From: Hemicentrotus pulcherrimus
Taxonomy: Eukaryota > Echinodermata > Echinoidea > Camarodonta > Strongylocentrotidae
Direction: 5' to 3'
DNA: 15,726 nt
NCBI GenBank assembly: GCA_003118195.1
Contig: BEXV01001632.1
Location: 20,913-36,638, forward strand
A program made the translations under genes and the position numbers. Of this stretch, positions 1-11,200 are shown in pieces. Under the pieces are notes generated by a model that ran no database searches, had not been told where the DNA came from, and worked only from the letters and a program-made list of their open reading frames with translations. Positions within the stretch are counted from its first letter, which is position 1, and each line of letters begins with the position of its first letter.

Positions 1-201
1 AAAATTTCCCCCCCCCCCCCCTTCGACGATTTCCTGTGTGCGTGCCTGTTGGCATACATACCTAAATACTCGGGTTCAGTTCCTGGCGGAGACAGTTATA
101 AAATATTTGCATTTATTTCAACACAGGAATAAGCATTTTCTTTCAAGAATATTGACAATGCTTTTCTTGCAAGATATTTATATTTCGGCTATTTATAGAC
201 C

Positions 202-280
202 TGCGGAGTCATTTGTTGAGAACGTAATTCATATCGCTAAAGATTAGTAATAAGCCACGTCTCAAATCATGACTCCGCAT
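202..280. repeat. Small inverted repeat
   Basis: TGCGGAGTCAT at 202-212 is inverted as ATGACTCCGCA at 269-279, with weaker pairing continuing inward. It could be the remnant of a small foldback element. Nothing else, apart from a low-complexity C run at 10-20, is seen in bases 1-690. Confidence 0.5.
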
Positions 281-696
281 TTGAAGGTATATTGTTTACA
301 TAACCTACGTCGCTATGCCTACCCTTAAATTAGTACATAATGATTTTGTTGATTTTTATTTCATCAAACTGGATTTTTTTATTCAATGATCATGATTCAT
401 TGTGATCACGAGAGAGAAAAAAACCCACAGGACTATGTAAGATTTTCAAGGTATAGAGGATCGTCAGAATAGAGATTTCGTCAGAAAATGAGCTGTTATG
501 GCGTTTGTCCGACATTTGCGTGAGTGCCATGTGCTCCGCGCTGTATTTCGTAAAATGTAAACATTTAACCGGTATTTTTAGATTCCAAGGTGAAATTTCG
601 ATCATCAGGAACAGGGAACAGGCGCTCAATCATGTGACGCAAAATCACAATTGCTTTGCTATCACCTTTGTGATCGATGCATACATGTGTGTTGAG

Positions 697-830
697 GTGT
701 CGTGGTACAGTGGTTCAGGCAATTGACTTTTAATCTAAGGATTGAGAGTTTGAATCCCAGGCCAGCATTGGCGTCTCTGTCATGTTATATTCACATTTGC
801 AACTCTCCATCAAAATGTTAAATTAATACC
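697..830 (+). repeat. tRNA-derived SINE fragment
   Basis: Begins GTGTCGTGGTACAGTGGTTC, giving an A-box-like TGGTACAGTGG, followed about 40 bases later by a B-box-like AGTTTGAATCCC (747-758). The downstream boundary is uncertain. The GTGTCGTGG head is shared with the minus-strand copy at 2911-2920. Confidence 0.6.
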
Positions 831-1026
831 CGGTTGGTGTGCCCTCCAGGGGGTTCAGAATTTTTCATTTTTTTAATTTTTTTTTGTGGATAAGCCGGAC
901 ACAATTGACAGGAAATAATATATCTGTAAACGCTAAGAGACCCCGACGATATACGAAGCGCTATGTTAACGCTATATCAATATCATGATAACTCTATGTC
1001 TCTGTGGTGGATGTGAGAAGGGCAGA

Positions 1027-1073
1027 AGAGAGATAGAGAGAGAGAGAGAGAGAGGGGAGGAGGGGAAGGGAGA
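1027..1073. repeat. (GA)n purine-rich microsatellite
   Basis: A run of AG dinucleotides degenerates into a G/A-rich stretch, about 100 bases ahead of the GC-rich element. Confidence 0.9.
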
Positions 1074-1176
1074 GGACAACAATAATAAACGCTCTCACGA
1101 ACATCTCCACTCACCGACACAGACACAGAAACCGACACCCTCACATTCTGATCATTGCACGCTTTGTCCTAAAACT

Positions 1177-1780
1177 ATGGTCGAAACCCTCAAAAATAGC
1201 CTGCTCGGCGGCCGAGCTGCGAGTTTTAAGGCCATTTCGCCCGGGCACCGAGCGGCTGCCGCCCGGATACCGCTTGTATTGTGGGCATCGCTCGGTCGCC
1301 ACTGAAGGTTTTAGCGCGGATTTAAAATTTAGCGGCGCCTGCTCACTTTTTGCTCGCCGCCCAAATAACACTCGGCGACTGGTCGGTCGCCGCCCTGGCA
1401 CCGACCTAATCGAGCGTTTGCCGTCAATTTAAGTTAAAAATCGGAGCCGCTAGGTCAAATGCTGCGGAGTAGTGGCCATCCGGTCGCCGCACTGTCATCG
1501 CTTGGAGATCAGTCGGTCACTAGGCGCCGAGCGTTTTTTCTTGCCTGCGTGAGTCCTCAGTCGGTTAATGCCGGGACGCTGCCTGGAGAAGCTCCCCGAT
1601 TTTGCCCAGTTTTCACCAAATATCGACCGGCGACCGACGGGAAATCGACAGTGCACCGTTAAGGCTTCGCTGGGGCTAGACAGCCTTTGACTTCTCTAAA
1701 TTTCGTTTGGCGATGCCTAAATTTCAGCGGCGACCTAGCAGGCTATAAATCGGACGGTCGTCGCTTTGAGTTGTGACCAT
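1177..1780. mobile_element. Non-autonomous DNA transposon with AACT target duplication
   Basis: The 604-bp element begins ATGGTCGAAACCCTCAAA and its reverse complement begins ATGGTCACAACTCAAAGC. Farther in, both ends share ATAGCCTGCT-GG. It is flanked by the direct repeat AACT (1173-1176 and 1781-1784). It is GC-rich against AT-rich surroundings and contains many CGGTCGCC/GGCGACCG motifs (around 1290, 1385, 1480, 1625 and 1730). No coding capacity is convincing. The superfamily is unknown. Confidence 0.6.
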
Positions 1781-1921
1781 AACTTTACAGGGTATAGACA
1801 TTTATAACCAATAACGTGTCTGTACAGCTATTTAGATCTGAAAATACATGCTCAGTCATTCTTTCCTTCTATCTTATCAACCTAGCCTTCCTAGTCATAC
1901 TCTTACTGACATGGGCCGCAG

Positions 1922-2242
1922 TCAGCATCTCCGGAACGACTCCAGAAATTTCCACGACGACCAATGACACTGTCAACATACCATGTGTCTTTGGAGATGG
2001 CACTTTACGCAACATATACTGGTATTACAACGACGGTACTGGGCCTCAGAAGATACTGTTCCTTTCCAAGGGGGAATTAGATAAAGATCCAGAATATGCG
2101 GATCGAGCAAGTTTGCAAAACGACAATTCGACGCTCATCCTGAAAGACATAGTCGTGGCTGATGAGGGGACCTATCGCTGTGACGTGGACCGGCAAGGGC
2201 AAACGCCAGTACCCAATATCAACACCAAGCTTAATGTGTTCA
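1922..2242 (+). CDS. Exon: first Ig domain (V/I-type)
   Basis: This 321-base exon encodes 107 residues forming one complete Ig fold. The B-strand Cys lies at 1984-1986 (context NIPCVF), the core Trp at 2020-2022 (IYWYY) and the F-strand Cys at 2179-2181 in the classic D-E-G-T-Y-R-C motif. Possible N-glycosylation sites are NDT and NST. The acceptor is the AG at 1920-1921 behind a long pyrimidine-rich tract, and the donor GTAAGT starts at 2243. Both boundaries are phase 1, the usual arrangement for Ig exons. The frame stays open upstream to 1798 and would read as a hydrophobic stretch, but it contains no ATG. I take that as a translated pyrimidine tract, although a signal-peptide reading is possible. 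Confidence 0.85.
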
Positions 2243-5200
2243 GTAAGTTTCTTTTCTGATCTCATTGACGACCCTGAACAAGTATTGATCATTCAATTGA
2301 CAATATACAGAGTGAGCCAGAAAATGGCCTACTTTTAAAAAGTTGCATTGTTTGAGGTGTGAATATTTAATCATGAGTTTTATGATATGTTTTGATAGAG
2401 TTATCATCCCAGTACATTTAGGTACCATTTTCATTTGAATCTCTGCATGCATGACTGAACATCCGATAAACTTTTATAGAAGACTGCAGAGATTCAAATG
2501 AAAATGGTATCTACATGTACTAGGAGAATAAATCTATCAAGAGATGTCACGAAACCCATTATTAAATATTCATACTTCAAACATTACAACTTTACAAAAC
2601 TGGTACATTTTCTCTGACTCACTCTATAGAACAGTCACATTTGCACGTAAAACCTAGACGCGAAGGCCACATTACAACAGTTATGTTTGATAATCATAAT
2701 ATGAATGATTTTGTTTACCCATGAAGCCAGATCAGCACCGAAACTGTTCTTGGTAAAGGTCCTACAATTATCATATCCCCAACAACTGTCAGACCCCTGT
2801 TGATATCTGTGCTGAGAGCGGTAAATGGGTTACCTACGCACAGGCTAGTTTAGTGTCGGTTTGGGATTAGAACTGGCAAGCTTTCGATTGAGAGCGAATA
2901 AACAACTTTACCACGACACCTACAACTTGTTTGCTTAACGTTAGTGGTATCATCATGATTATGGTTGCTGTTTTTGTCATTGTAATCATCAGCATTATTA
3001 TTATTATCAGGTTCTCCGACCAATTTCGTCAAAGCAGTAATCAATTTCATTAACATGCATTCGTGTTCGAGAAAATTTTCTCCATTTCACTCGTTGCTCA
3101 ACTGTTTCATTTTTTAACTTGATGCATCCTATTTCGTTTCGGGTCACCAAATTTTATAAACATGCACATTTATTTATTGTTTTTCTCTATAATCATTTTT
3201 GACATTATATAGTCTTCTTCATTGTCTGACATATTTATACTATATTTATATTCTCTCTTTCTTTCTTACAGCCTTTATTTTTGTTGAAAAATCTCTTTAT
3301 TTTTATCTTCACATTTTACATTATAAATGTCTTTGAGGTTATTTCTTAAATGGTTTGTTTTGATCGATCTTGACTGAGTATGTGATCTTTCTGTCTTTTC
3401 ATGTAGCAACTTTTTCTTATTCATCATTGTATTTTGTTTCCATTATTTCCATCTCCATTAAAACTGAACTCTACCGCTGTCCAAGATTTTAAAAAATATA
3501 GATTGTGCTTAAAAGAGAAGTCACAAATTGTGCACCTTTTCCGGGGACAGTTAACTGTGTAATGACAGATACCCTCTAACGAATACCCATGTCATTCCTC
3601 CAAGTAAACTTTGCATTAACGTATTCAAACAGAAGTACATTTAGTGATGAATTAAGATCAAATGGAAAGCAATGAACACATGTCACATATGATTGTATGC
3701 ATAATCTTTGCACGCTTTTCTAAAATGAAGCTCATTTTGCACGTCTCCGTGACAAGAGTATAAAATCGGATGCTACTAAATTGAATGACGCAATTAGCTT
3801 TTGATCTACACAGCCATTCAATTTCGCACGAACTTGAATGAACGTAACGTAAATTCGGATGCAAAGTCTACGACGTTGGGAGGGAAAACCTATATTATTA
3901 TCTTTATCATCTTTCAACTGAGGTCTTCGCCCTGAAACGCTTCCAGTGGTCACACCTTGCACCTGGGCTGACGATGCTTCATACTGCAGCAGTCACGACA
4001 ACCAATCCCTTTCTCTTACCTGCACACTCCCCAACGTTTATCCTGTAACAGATATCGAACTAATTTGGTATCAGGATGAAAAAAGTGTATCATCTACCCA
4101 TGACGTCACCCAAAACGATGACGGGACTACTGATATCAGTCGACAGATTCAGGTGTCTGAAACAGGAAACTTTACCTGTAGCGCCACATATCTGTCGGCT
4201 AATGGAAGAGAGAACACAGTCGTATCAGTTGTAGCATGGATCATACCACCCAAAGGTATTTTTTTTTTTTTTTTAATCTCTGAAAATTAGTACCTTACAC
4301 TTGAAAGGTTGCTTTTAGCGCCTCCCTTTATTGTTGATTGTTTGCCACAAATGTAATTTTCTACATAACAATAAGAAAAAGTTGATATAATTGTTGATTT
4401 GAGCAACACAAATGGCTTTGCAAAATTACTAATTTCCCGTCTTGATTTTAGCCCAATTACAACTTTCTAAAACCGGTAAAGATAATCTAGTACTGGAAAC
4501 AACCATTAAAGCTTTTGGTATATCTTTCTCACGGTAAATAAAAGATCCTTTGAGTGCCGATACTCACAATTTTCACTTTGAATATTTGTTATTGATATCA
4601 TATCAGAGTACTTTATCAAGGATTATATAGTACTTAATCAATATTATTGTTATTGTTTTCACTATTATATATATAGGATTGTATAGTACTTAATCAATAT
4701 TATTGTTATTGTTTTCACTATTATCAGTATTATTAATGTCATCATCATATTGATCATTATTGTTATTATTATTATCATTATTATTGTTTACACACGAATA
4801 TGTTGAGCAGATACCTTCACAACATTTGTACCAAACACACCGGGAAAGAAAATGACGAGTGGTAAACTCGCCGGGATGATAATAGGCATTGTGCTGTTTG
4901 TATTCATACTTGGGATCATCATCTGTTTAACTGTTAGTCCGGAAGCACGAGGTAAGTTACCATTAAGTAGGACAAACATAAATCTCATACTCGACAACAT
5001 AATCAACATTTTGAAAACATTATTTAAAAGAAGAATAATTATTGGAATCAAAAATATATTTAGTTAGGTAAAAGGAAACATGCTCTTAGAAATAAATTGT
5101 TAGATTTTACTCGTCAAACAAACATCTTCCAATTTCTTTACCCATTATTATGTTTATATGTTCAATCTAACCCAACCAATTTCACAATGTGTGTAAACCC

Positions 5201-8200
5201 AAACACCAACATTTATGTTTGTCCATTATTGTTTTTCTCTCCAGGATATTTCAAAAAAGGACACATTTATTTGTGGAAATTCAATTATAATTTTATTTTT
5301 TTGCTTTTGTTTTCTTTTGTTTAAGTTACAAAACCATTCTGAATTCTTAGAAGCAATACAGGGATGAAGAATAATACTTGGGTTTCCCTTTCTTATAATT
5401 GTATAGCTCATTGCACCTTTTCAAACAATACCAGTTCGAATGCCAAACATGATAAAGGTATGTGTTTTACATCACTTTACGTTATATTTGGTTTATGTTA
5501 AGTGTTAGGTCAAGTTTCGATGTTTATAAATCACTTATTGCTATTTATTGACTAAACAGCAATGGCCGCCAAACCATGTGTCGTTTAAACGGTATGATGC
5601 ATAATTCAGAGATGTTATCATTATGGCAAAAGTGAAAATCCTAGTCTAGAGAAAACGTTTTTGACTTAGCAAAATTATAGGTACAATAATAATAGCAAAG
5701 GAAATGATATTGGATACCAAATCATATATATTTTGTTTCTACTTTCTGTGCATTATTGAAACTCTTTATTAGTTCTTGATCTTTGTACAATTATATTACT
5801 CTTCTTACATTTTATCTAAGCAATTCAAGAATGAAAAAAAAAAAGAATTATTGTATTTTTTATAATCAGTAATAATGATAATAGTGCGGACTAAGATTTA
5901 ATTGGGTAAAGTCCATCAAGCATGATAAATAAATTTTATTACGAACATAAGATAAGATATTTTAACTTTAATATTCAGAAGATCTGTTATTTGATATTAT
6001 CAATATTGATCTTTAATACCATCAGCGGAATCTCAATCATTCATCAAGCTACCAACCGGTAAGGATTCCAAAAATGTAAAAGGTAAGCTAATTTAAGAGG
6101 CTTAAAAATGAAATTAGAACAAAAAAGGCCAACAAGTATCATATGGAAACGTTTGCTTTGATAATGTCTCATGAAAGAAGTTGATCAGAAACTGACTCCC
6201 ACACGTTGTTGAGTGCTCAGGGGTCACATGCCACTGGCTTCATCGGGCAGGTAGTTATATTATGTGAATGGCCGGGTAAATTAACTATTACACAATGAGG
6301 GAACACATTACATTGTACAATAAGGACACACATTGTTTTTACTGTGCAGAACATACTCTTTTATTGACTTACTTATTGCATGAAACAATAAAACCAAAAT
6401 GCATTTTGTATTCTAACAATTCGAGTACAAAGAATAATAATAACAGGTGTATGAAATGCTTAAACACCACAAACACCTGGGGAGAAAGTATTCATAAATT
6501 GGAATACATGTAGTTGATAAACGACTCCGATGAAACTATCAAATCAAAATAAAATTTGCGTTCTTGCAATGGGAGTACAAAGAATGATAGCAGGTGAATG
6601 AAAAGCTTCAACAGCAACATAAACACCTGGGAAGCTAGGAACCATCCTATAAATTAAAATAATTTAGTTGATAAACGACTCCGCATGTGAACGTTTGTTG
6701 GAGCAGAAAGCAATGGATTCAACCCGAACCCATTTAACAGAATGTCGGAACGTTAATTAAATTTGGCGCGGTTGGAAAATGCATATTTCTACCCTGCGAC
6801 TTTAATGGTACGATCCAGTAAGTTAAAACAGTAAGATGGCTCTTATTTTAAAATTACTCATTAAATAAACCCAAAACTTCAGTGATATCAGAAAAAAAAA
6901 TTCATATCTTACTAACAATAAAAAATAAAGTATTAACATTGTAAAGGTGTTGCATTTTACGAAAAAAAAACACACCGATTTAGCGAAGATGACGTCATTA
7001 AAGGTTAATTCAGATGCTGATAAGTTATTGGTCGAGCTTTTTTGTTTCCTTTATTCAGACAGAATTATACAATCAATAAAAAACAAATTTTATACCAGAA
7101 GACTGTTAACGATTAGTATTTTCATTTACCGCTTGCCCCAAAGTCGCTTGACCACAGTGAAACGAGTGTGAGCTTGTGAGAGCGGCCAAAGTGTGATTGA
7201 AACTCACTATTTGCTCTTTACCAACGCAAAAAGAGGCGACATTGTGCTGGATAAATATATTTTTTCCCGACAGAAGTACGGACAATTTGCATCAGTGGTC
7301 TTTTTATATTATACTTAATAAAATGTTACCCGAGTGACTTCCGGGCGCCCCAATGCTGGAAAGAAGCGCACATTTTAGAAAGCTTCACTTTGTTCATGGA
7401 AAATGTTTATTTGTACTATGCACGCAGGTCAGATTGAGCGGATGATACGTTTTCAAATGAAGGATGTACACGAGATAAATTGTTATTTCGACGGGACTTC
7501 TTCTGTTATTTTTACTGACAGGCGAAAAACCATGAATTGAAACCTGTTAAAAGATCCAGATCAAAGTTTAAATTAATCTTTTCTTGAAGCACAGATACAA
7601 GATAATTTTTAAACATCAAATTCATGATTTCAAGATATTCGAAAGAACTTTCCCTAAGCACTGTCTAATAACATAGAGAAATGCGAATTTGAAGGGGAAA
7701 AGCGTTTAAGGTTTCCCAGCGTCATGTCTGAACGAAGCTTAAAACCATTAGTATGTTTTGTTGTATGTACGGATAAATGCCTAGCAACTTCCGACAAGCC
7801 TCTTGAATGGAAGACAACAAAGTTTTTTTCAAAACTTACATTGCAGATACCCATGCATAGAGTGGACTAAACATTGCCGAAGCATTGTCGAATCATGCCC
7901 TGTGACTTCCCTCTACCAAGAACTACCCATTTATAATGCATTCATTTATTGTTCTTTCACCTGACTTTCCTGACAGATTTAGTCATTCTTGAGATAAAAT
8001 GAAAACAAATCTGCCACGCACGTCTCCCGCTAAAATCAAAAGCTAACTGCAGAAATTCATGGATATTCATATGCCCATTCAATTTAGGTATGTAAAAGTG
8101 TTGTGGCCTATTGCATAAGCCTCTGGACTTTGATCCACTACGTTCAAATCCTTGCCACTGAGCACTTTCGTCCTTTGGAAAGACTCCAATCTACATTTGC

Positions 8201-11200
8201 CACACTCGACTCTAAAAAGATTTATTCCTTAAATGCAACGAACACTGAGAAAAACCGGAGCTAAAAGCCGGGAAAATAATATACAAAATTCTTTGGAAGC
8301 CCGAAAGGTAGGTAGTAAACCCCAAACGTGCAGCCCGTATAATCGGCACGAGGACGTAGTTCAAATTTGGCTTAGAATACATTTGTCATTAGGGTGAAAG
8401 TATATCGTCGTCTTGGATGTAACTTCTTTTTTTATTCGACAGTTATATCAACATCAATATCATAGCAAAAACATCATATTCAGTTTTCAATGATATTGTC
8501 TTGCATAACAAAGCTAAATCCCATTAGATCACATTCTGTCTCCAATCAAGTACATGATCGCTCTTAATGCATTTCAAAATCAAAGCATCATACGAATATA
8601 ACATTTCATACTTTCATTGCATTTTCAGTATCCACTATTTAGAGATGTCAAAGAAACTAAATAACTGTTATGTTAGTCTCATAACGTGATGATATATTTT
8701 GAGGGGCTCAGAAATGCTCTTATATATTCATCCAATGTTTATCTTTAATATCTGAATAGTAACAGAAAAACTACTCGGGACATCAGCAGAAGAAGTTTCC
8801 AAAGATGAAAAGGGTAAGACCATTTTACAGTTTAAAAGAGTAAACATAAAGAAAGGAACAAGAACCACTTTCTTGGTCCCCTCCCCCCCCCCCCNGGGAT
8901 GTTCAAAAGACGAACAGTACATTTTTTTTTTTTTGCATATGTTTATTCTAACCACTACGCAGAAATTCAAGCCACCTATCAACTAGAGAATGAATATAAT
9001 CATAATTTGACAAATTGAATTAAAAGAAACAAAATATTTATTTTAAATACTTCGTTTTCTATCTATTCATTTTATTTTGTTACATCTGATGTTTCTGACA
9101 GATATTACATTGTTGTGATGATAAGAAAGCACATTTTTATCTACAAGCCCAACCGAAGCAAAAGCTTGGAAACACCACTATGTTTGCATTATATTTGCCC
9201 CGGGCGCCGTACCATACATTGGTCTATGATTTTTCGTGCGATTTCGGGGGCATTGTAGGAGGCTACTGGCTACGATGTTTTTGTTTACATAACCTACGAG
9301 CATCGTGCCATTTCTTGTATTAGCCCTCAGGGGCAGGCCGGAGCAAATCTGTACAGAGTCTGCTCGGAGATTGTACGTAAATCACGCAATTTCGGTGCAG
9401 TAGCCGTGCAGTAGCCGTGCAGTCTCCGCAGCCTCCGCAAGGAAATCGTGCAGAACCCGTACAACTTCCGTGCAGAGGTTGCGGTGACTGTGCAGTCGCT
9501 GTATCATTTTTGAGCATCCGAGTCCCCAGCATATATGCACGATCAGCGCGAGGCCTCCGGGCGATGCCCGTGCGGGGATTGTGCAAAGCCACCTACTACA
9601 TGTCTACGTGCTAAGGTCCTTTTACACTTTCACGGATCGCATCACGGATCATCCCGGATCGTCGCTCTGGGATCATCCGTGTTATCTCCGGCATCACCGT
9701 GAATACACCGGGGAGGCATCCGACGTGATTGCTTGGCGTACCGGCATATCTTGGGAAAAACTTAAGCTTGCTTAATTTATCATACCGGAGTTCACGGATG
9801 AAAAACAATCCGTCCTCTTTCCTGTAGGCACCGTGTACCTCCGTGTAGCCGCCAAATACATCCGGGACAGTCCGTGTAGGCACCGGGAGGTCCGTATTAA
9901 CACCGGTTTCATCCGGGTTTGAAATTCCGTATCTTTTGCCTAAATACAGTAAATGAATGAATAGCCCGTGTGCATATTGCCATGTGACGAATACAGATGT
10001 ACGTATCATTTTGAAGACAACAGACGTGCCAAGATGCCTTCGACAAGAAGCGGAAAAATTCGAAGGGCACTAGCCAAAAAGGATCCACCTCCGAACCCAT
10101 CTCCACCTGAATCCGATGAAGGCAACGTGTCAACCAGGGTAACAACGTCTCAACCATCGGAGCCCACACTCGAAAAAGCAATCGAAAGGCAGCCTTCAAA
10201 TCAGCCATGTCCGAAGTGTAAGAAGACACCAGCCCTACACCTTTATGAGGAGCAGGAACAGAATGTTGCGGACTGGTATAGGTCCCATGAACTGCTGTAC
10301 AATAGAAGGATGAAGGAATATAAGCAGGCTAACATGAAGACGAGGCTGTATGAGGAGAAGGCTGCTAGTCTGGGTCCCCCACGTACAGCAAAGCAGCTGA
10401 AAGTATGGATTGATTCGATGCGCACAAGCGTTGGCAAGCTGACCAAGAAGAAGTCAGGACAAGAAGCCAAAGAATACATTGACAGAGAGAAATGGATTCT
10501 TGAGAATTTCGGATACCTCACTGATCACATCAAACGTGTTGGCTCTGAAAAAAAAGAAGCAAGGAGGCCAGGTATGTTGTTCCTTGGCAGCTCTGCTGAT
10601 GTTTCCCCTGTAGACTTCTTCTGTGTGTGGTAAGTTTGCATGAATCCTTCACGCACCGGGGGTTATGCAAGGGGTTTCAGGGTTGTCCTGATCCACACGA
10701 TTGCCTTTAATGGTGGAGTTCTTGATCCGTAGGAAATTGTTCAACACACAACAGGCCAATGTGATTGTGCTGACTCTCTCTGGACTTTGAGGCATTGTGG
10801 TGAGAAGGCACCTGAATCTTGACGCTAGTAGTCCAAAGGTATTCTCGACAACCCTTCGGGCGCGCGAAAGCCTGTAATTGAACACTCTGTCTTAAACTGA
10901 CATGTTTTTCTGCGGCAGAGGTTTCATCATCCATGTCTTTAAGGCAAAGGCGTCATCACCAACGATGAAATACGACATGGGTCGGTCATCGTGCGGCAGA
11001 GGATAAGGATCTGGGAGTCCAATCGTTCCAGCTTCGAGAGCTTCCTTCAAAATAGACTCACAAAAAAACTCCTGCATCTGAGCCTGCGCCGCTGGCACCG
11101 ATGTCAACTTAGAGAAACTTGTACTCTGCATCCACTAATGTCAGCAGAACGATCGAGTGAAGTACACTGATCCTGCATTCCTGGGACATCTGGTCGCCAC

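Noticed and set aside
985..1662. Open frames on both strands (985-1305, 1141-1401, 1459-1662)
   Set aside because: They arise from a GA repeat and from the GC-rich transposon 1177-1780. They have no domain pattern, and the frames overlap on both strands.
7428..7536. Possible exon starting GTCAGATTGAGC after an acceptor-like CACGCAG
   Set aside because: The phase-1 frame is open for about 36 codons, but there is no usable donor before the stop and no similarity to the other mini-exons.
9320..9614. Open frames of 65-90 codons on both strands with repeated Arg/Pro/Cys/Ala
   Set aside because: The translations follow the CCGTGCAG-type repeats, so the frames are by-products of repeat composition.
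9611..10229. Minus-strand frames of 132 and 106 codons
   Set aside because: They are antisense to the transposon's left end and to the Myb/MADF-like ORF. No start context or family pattern was seen.
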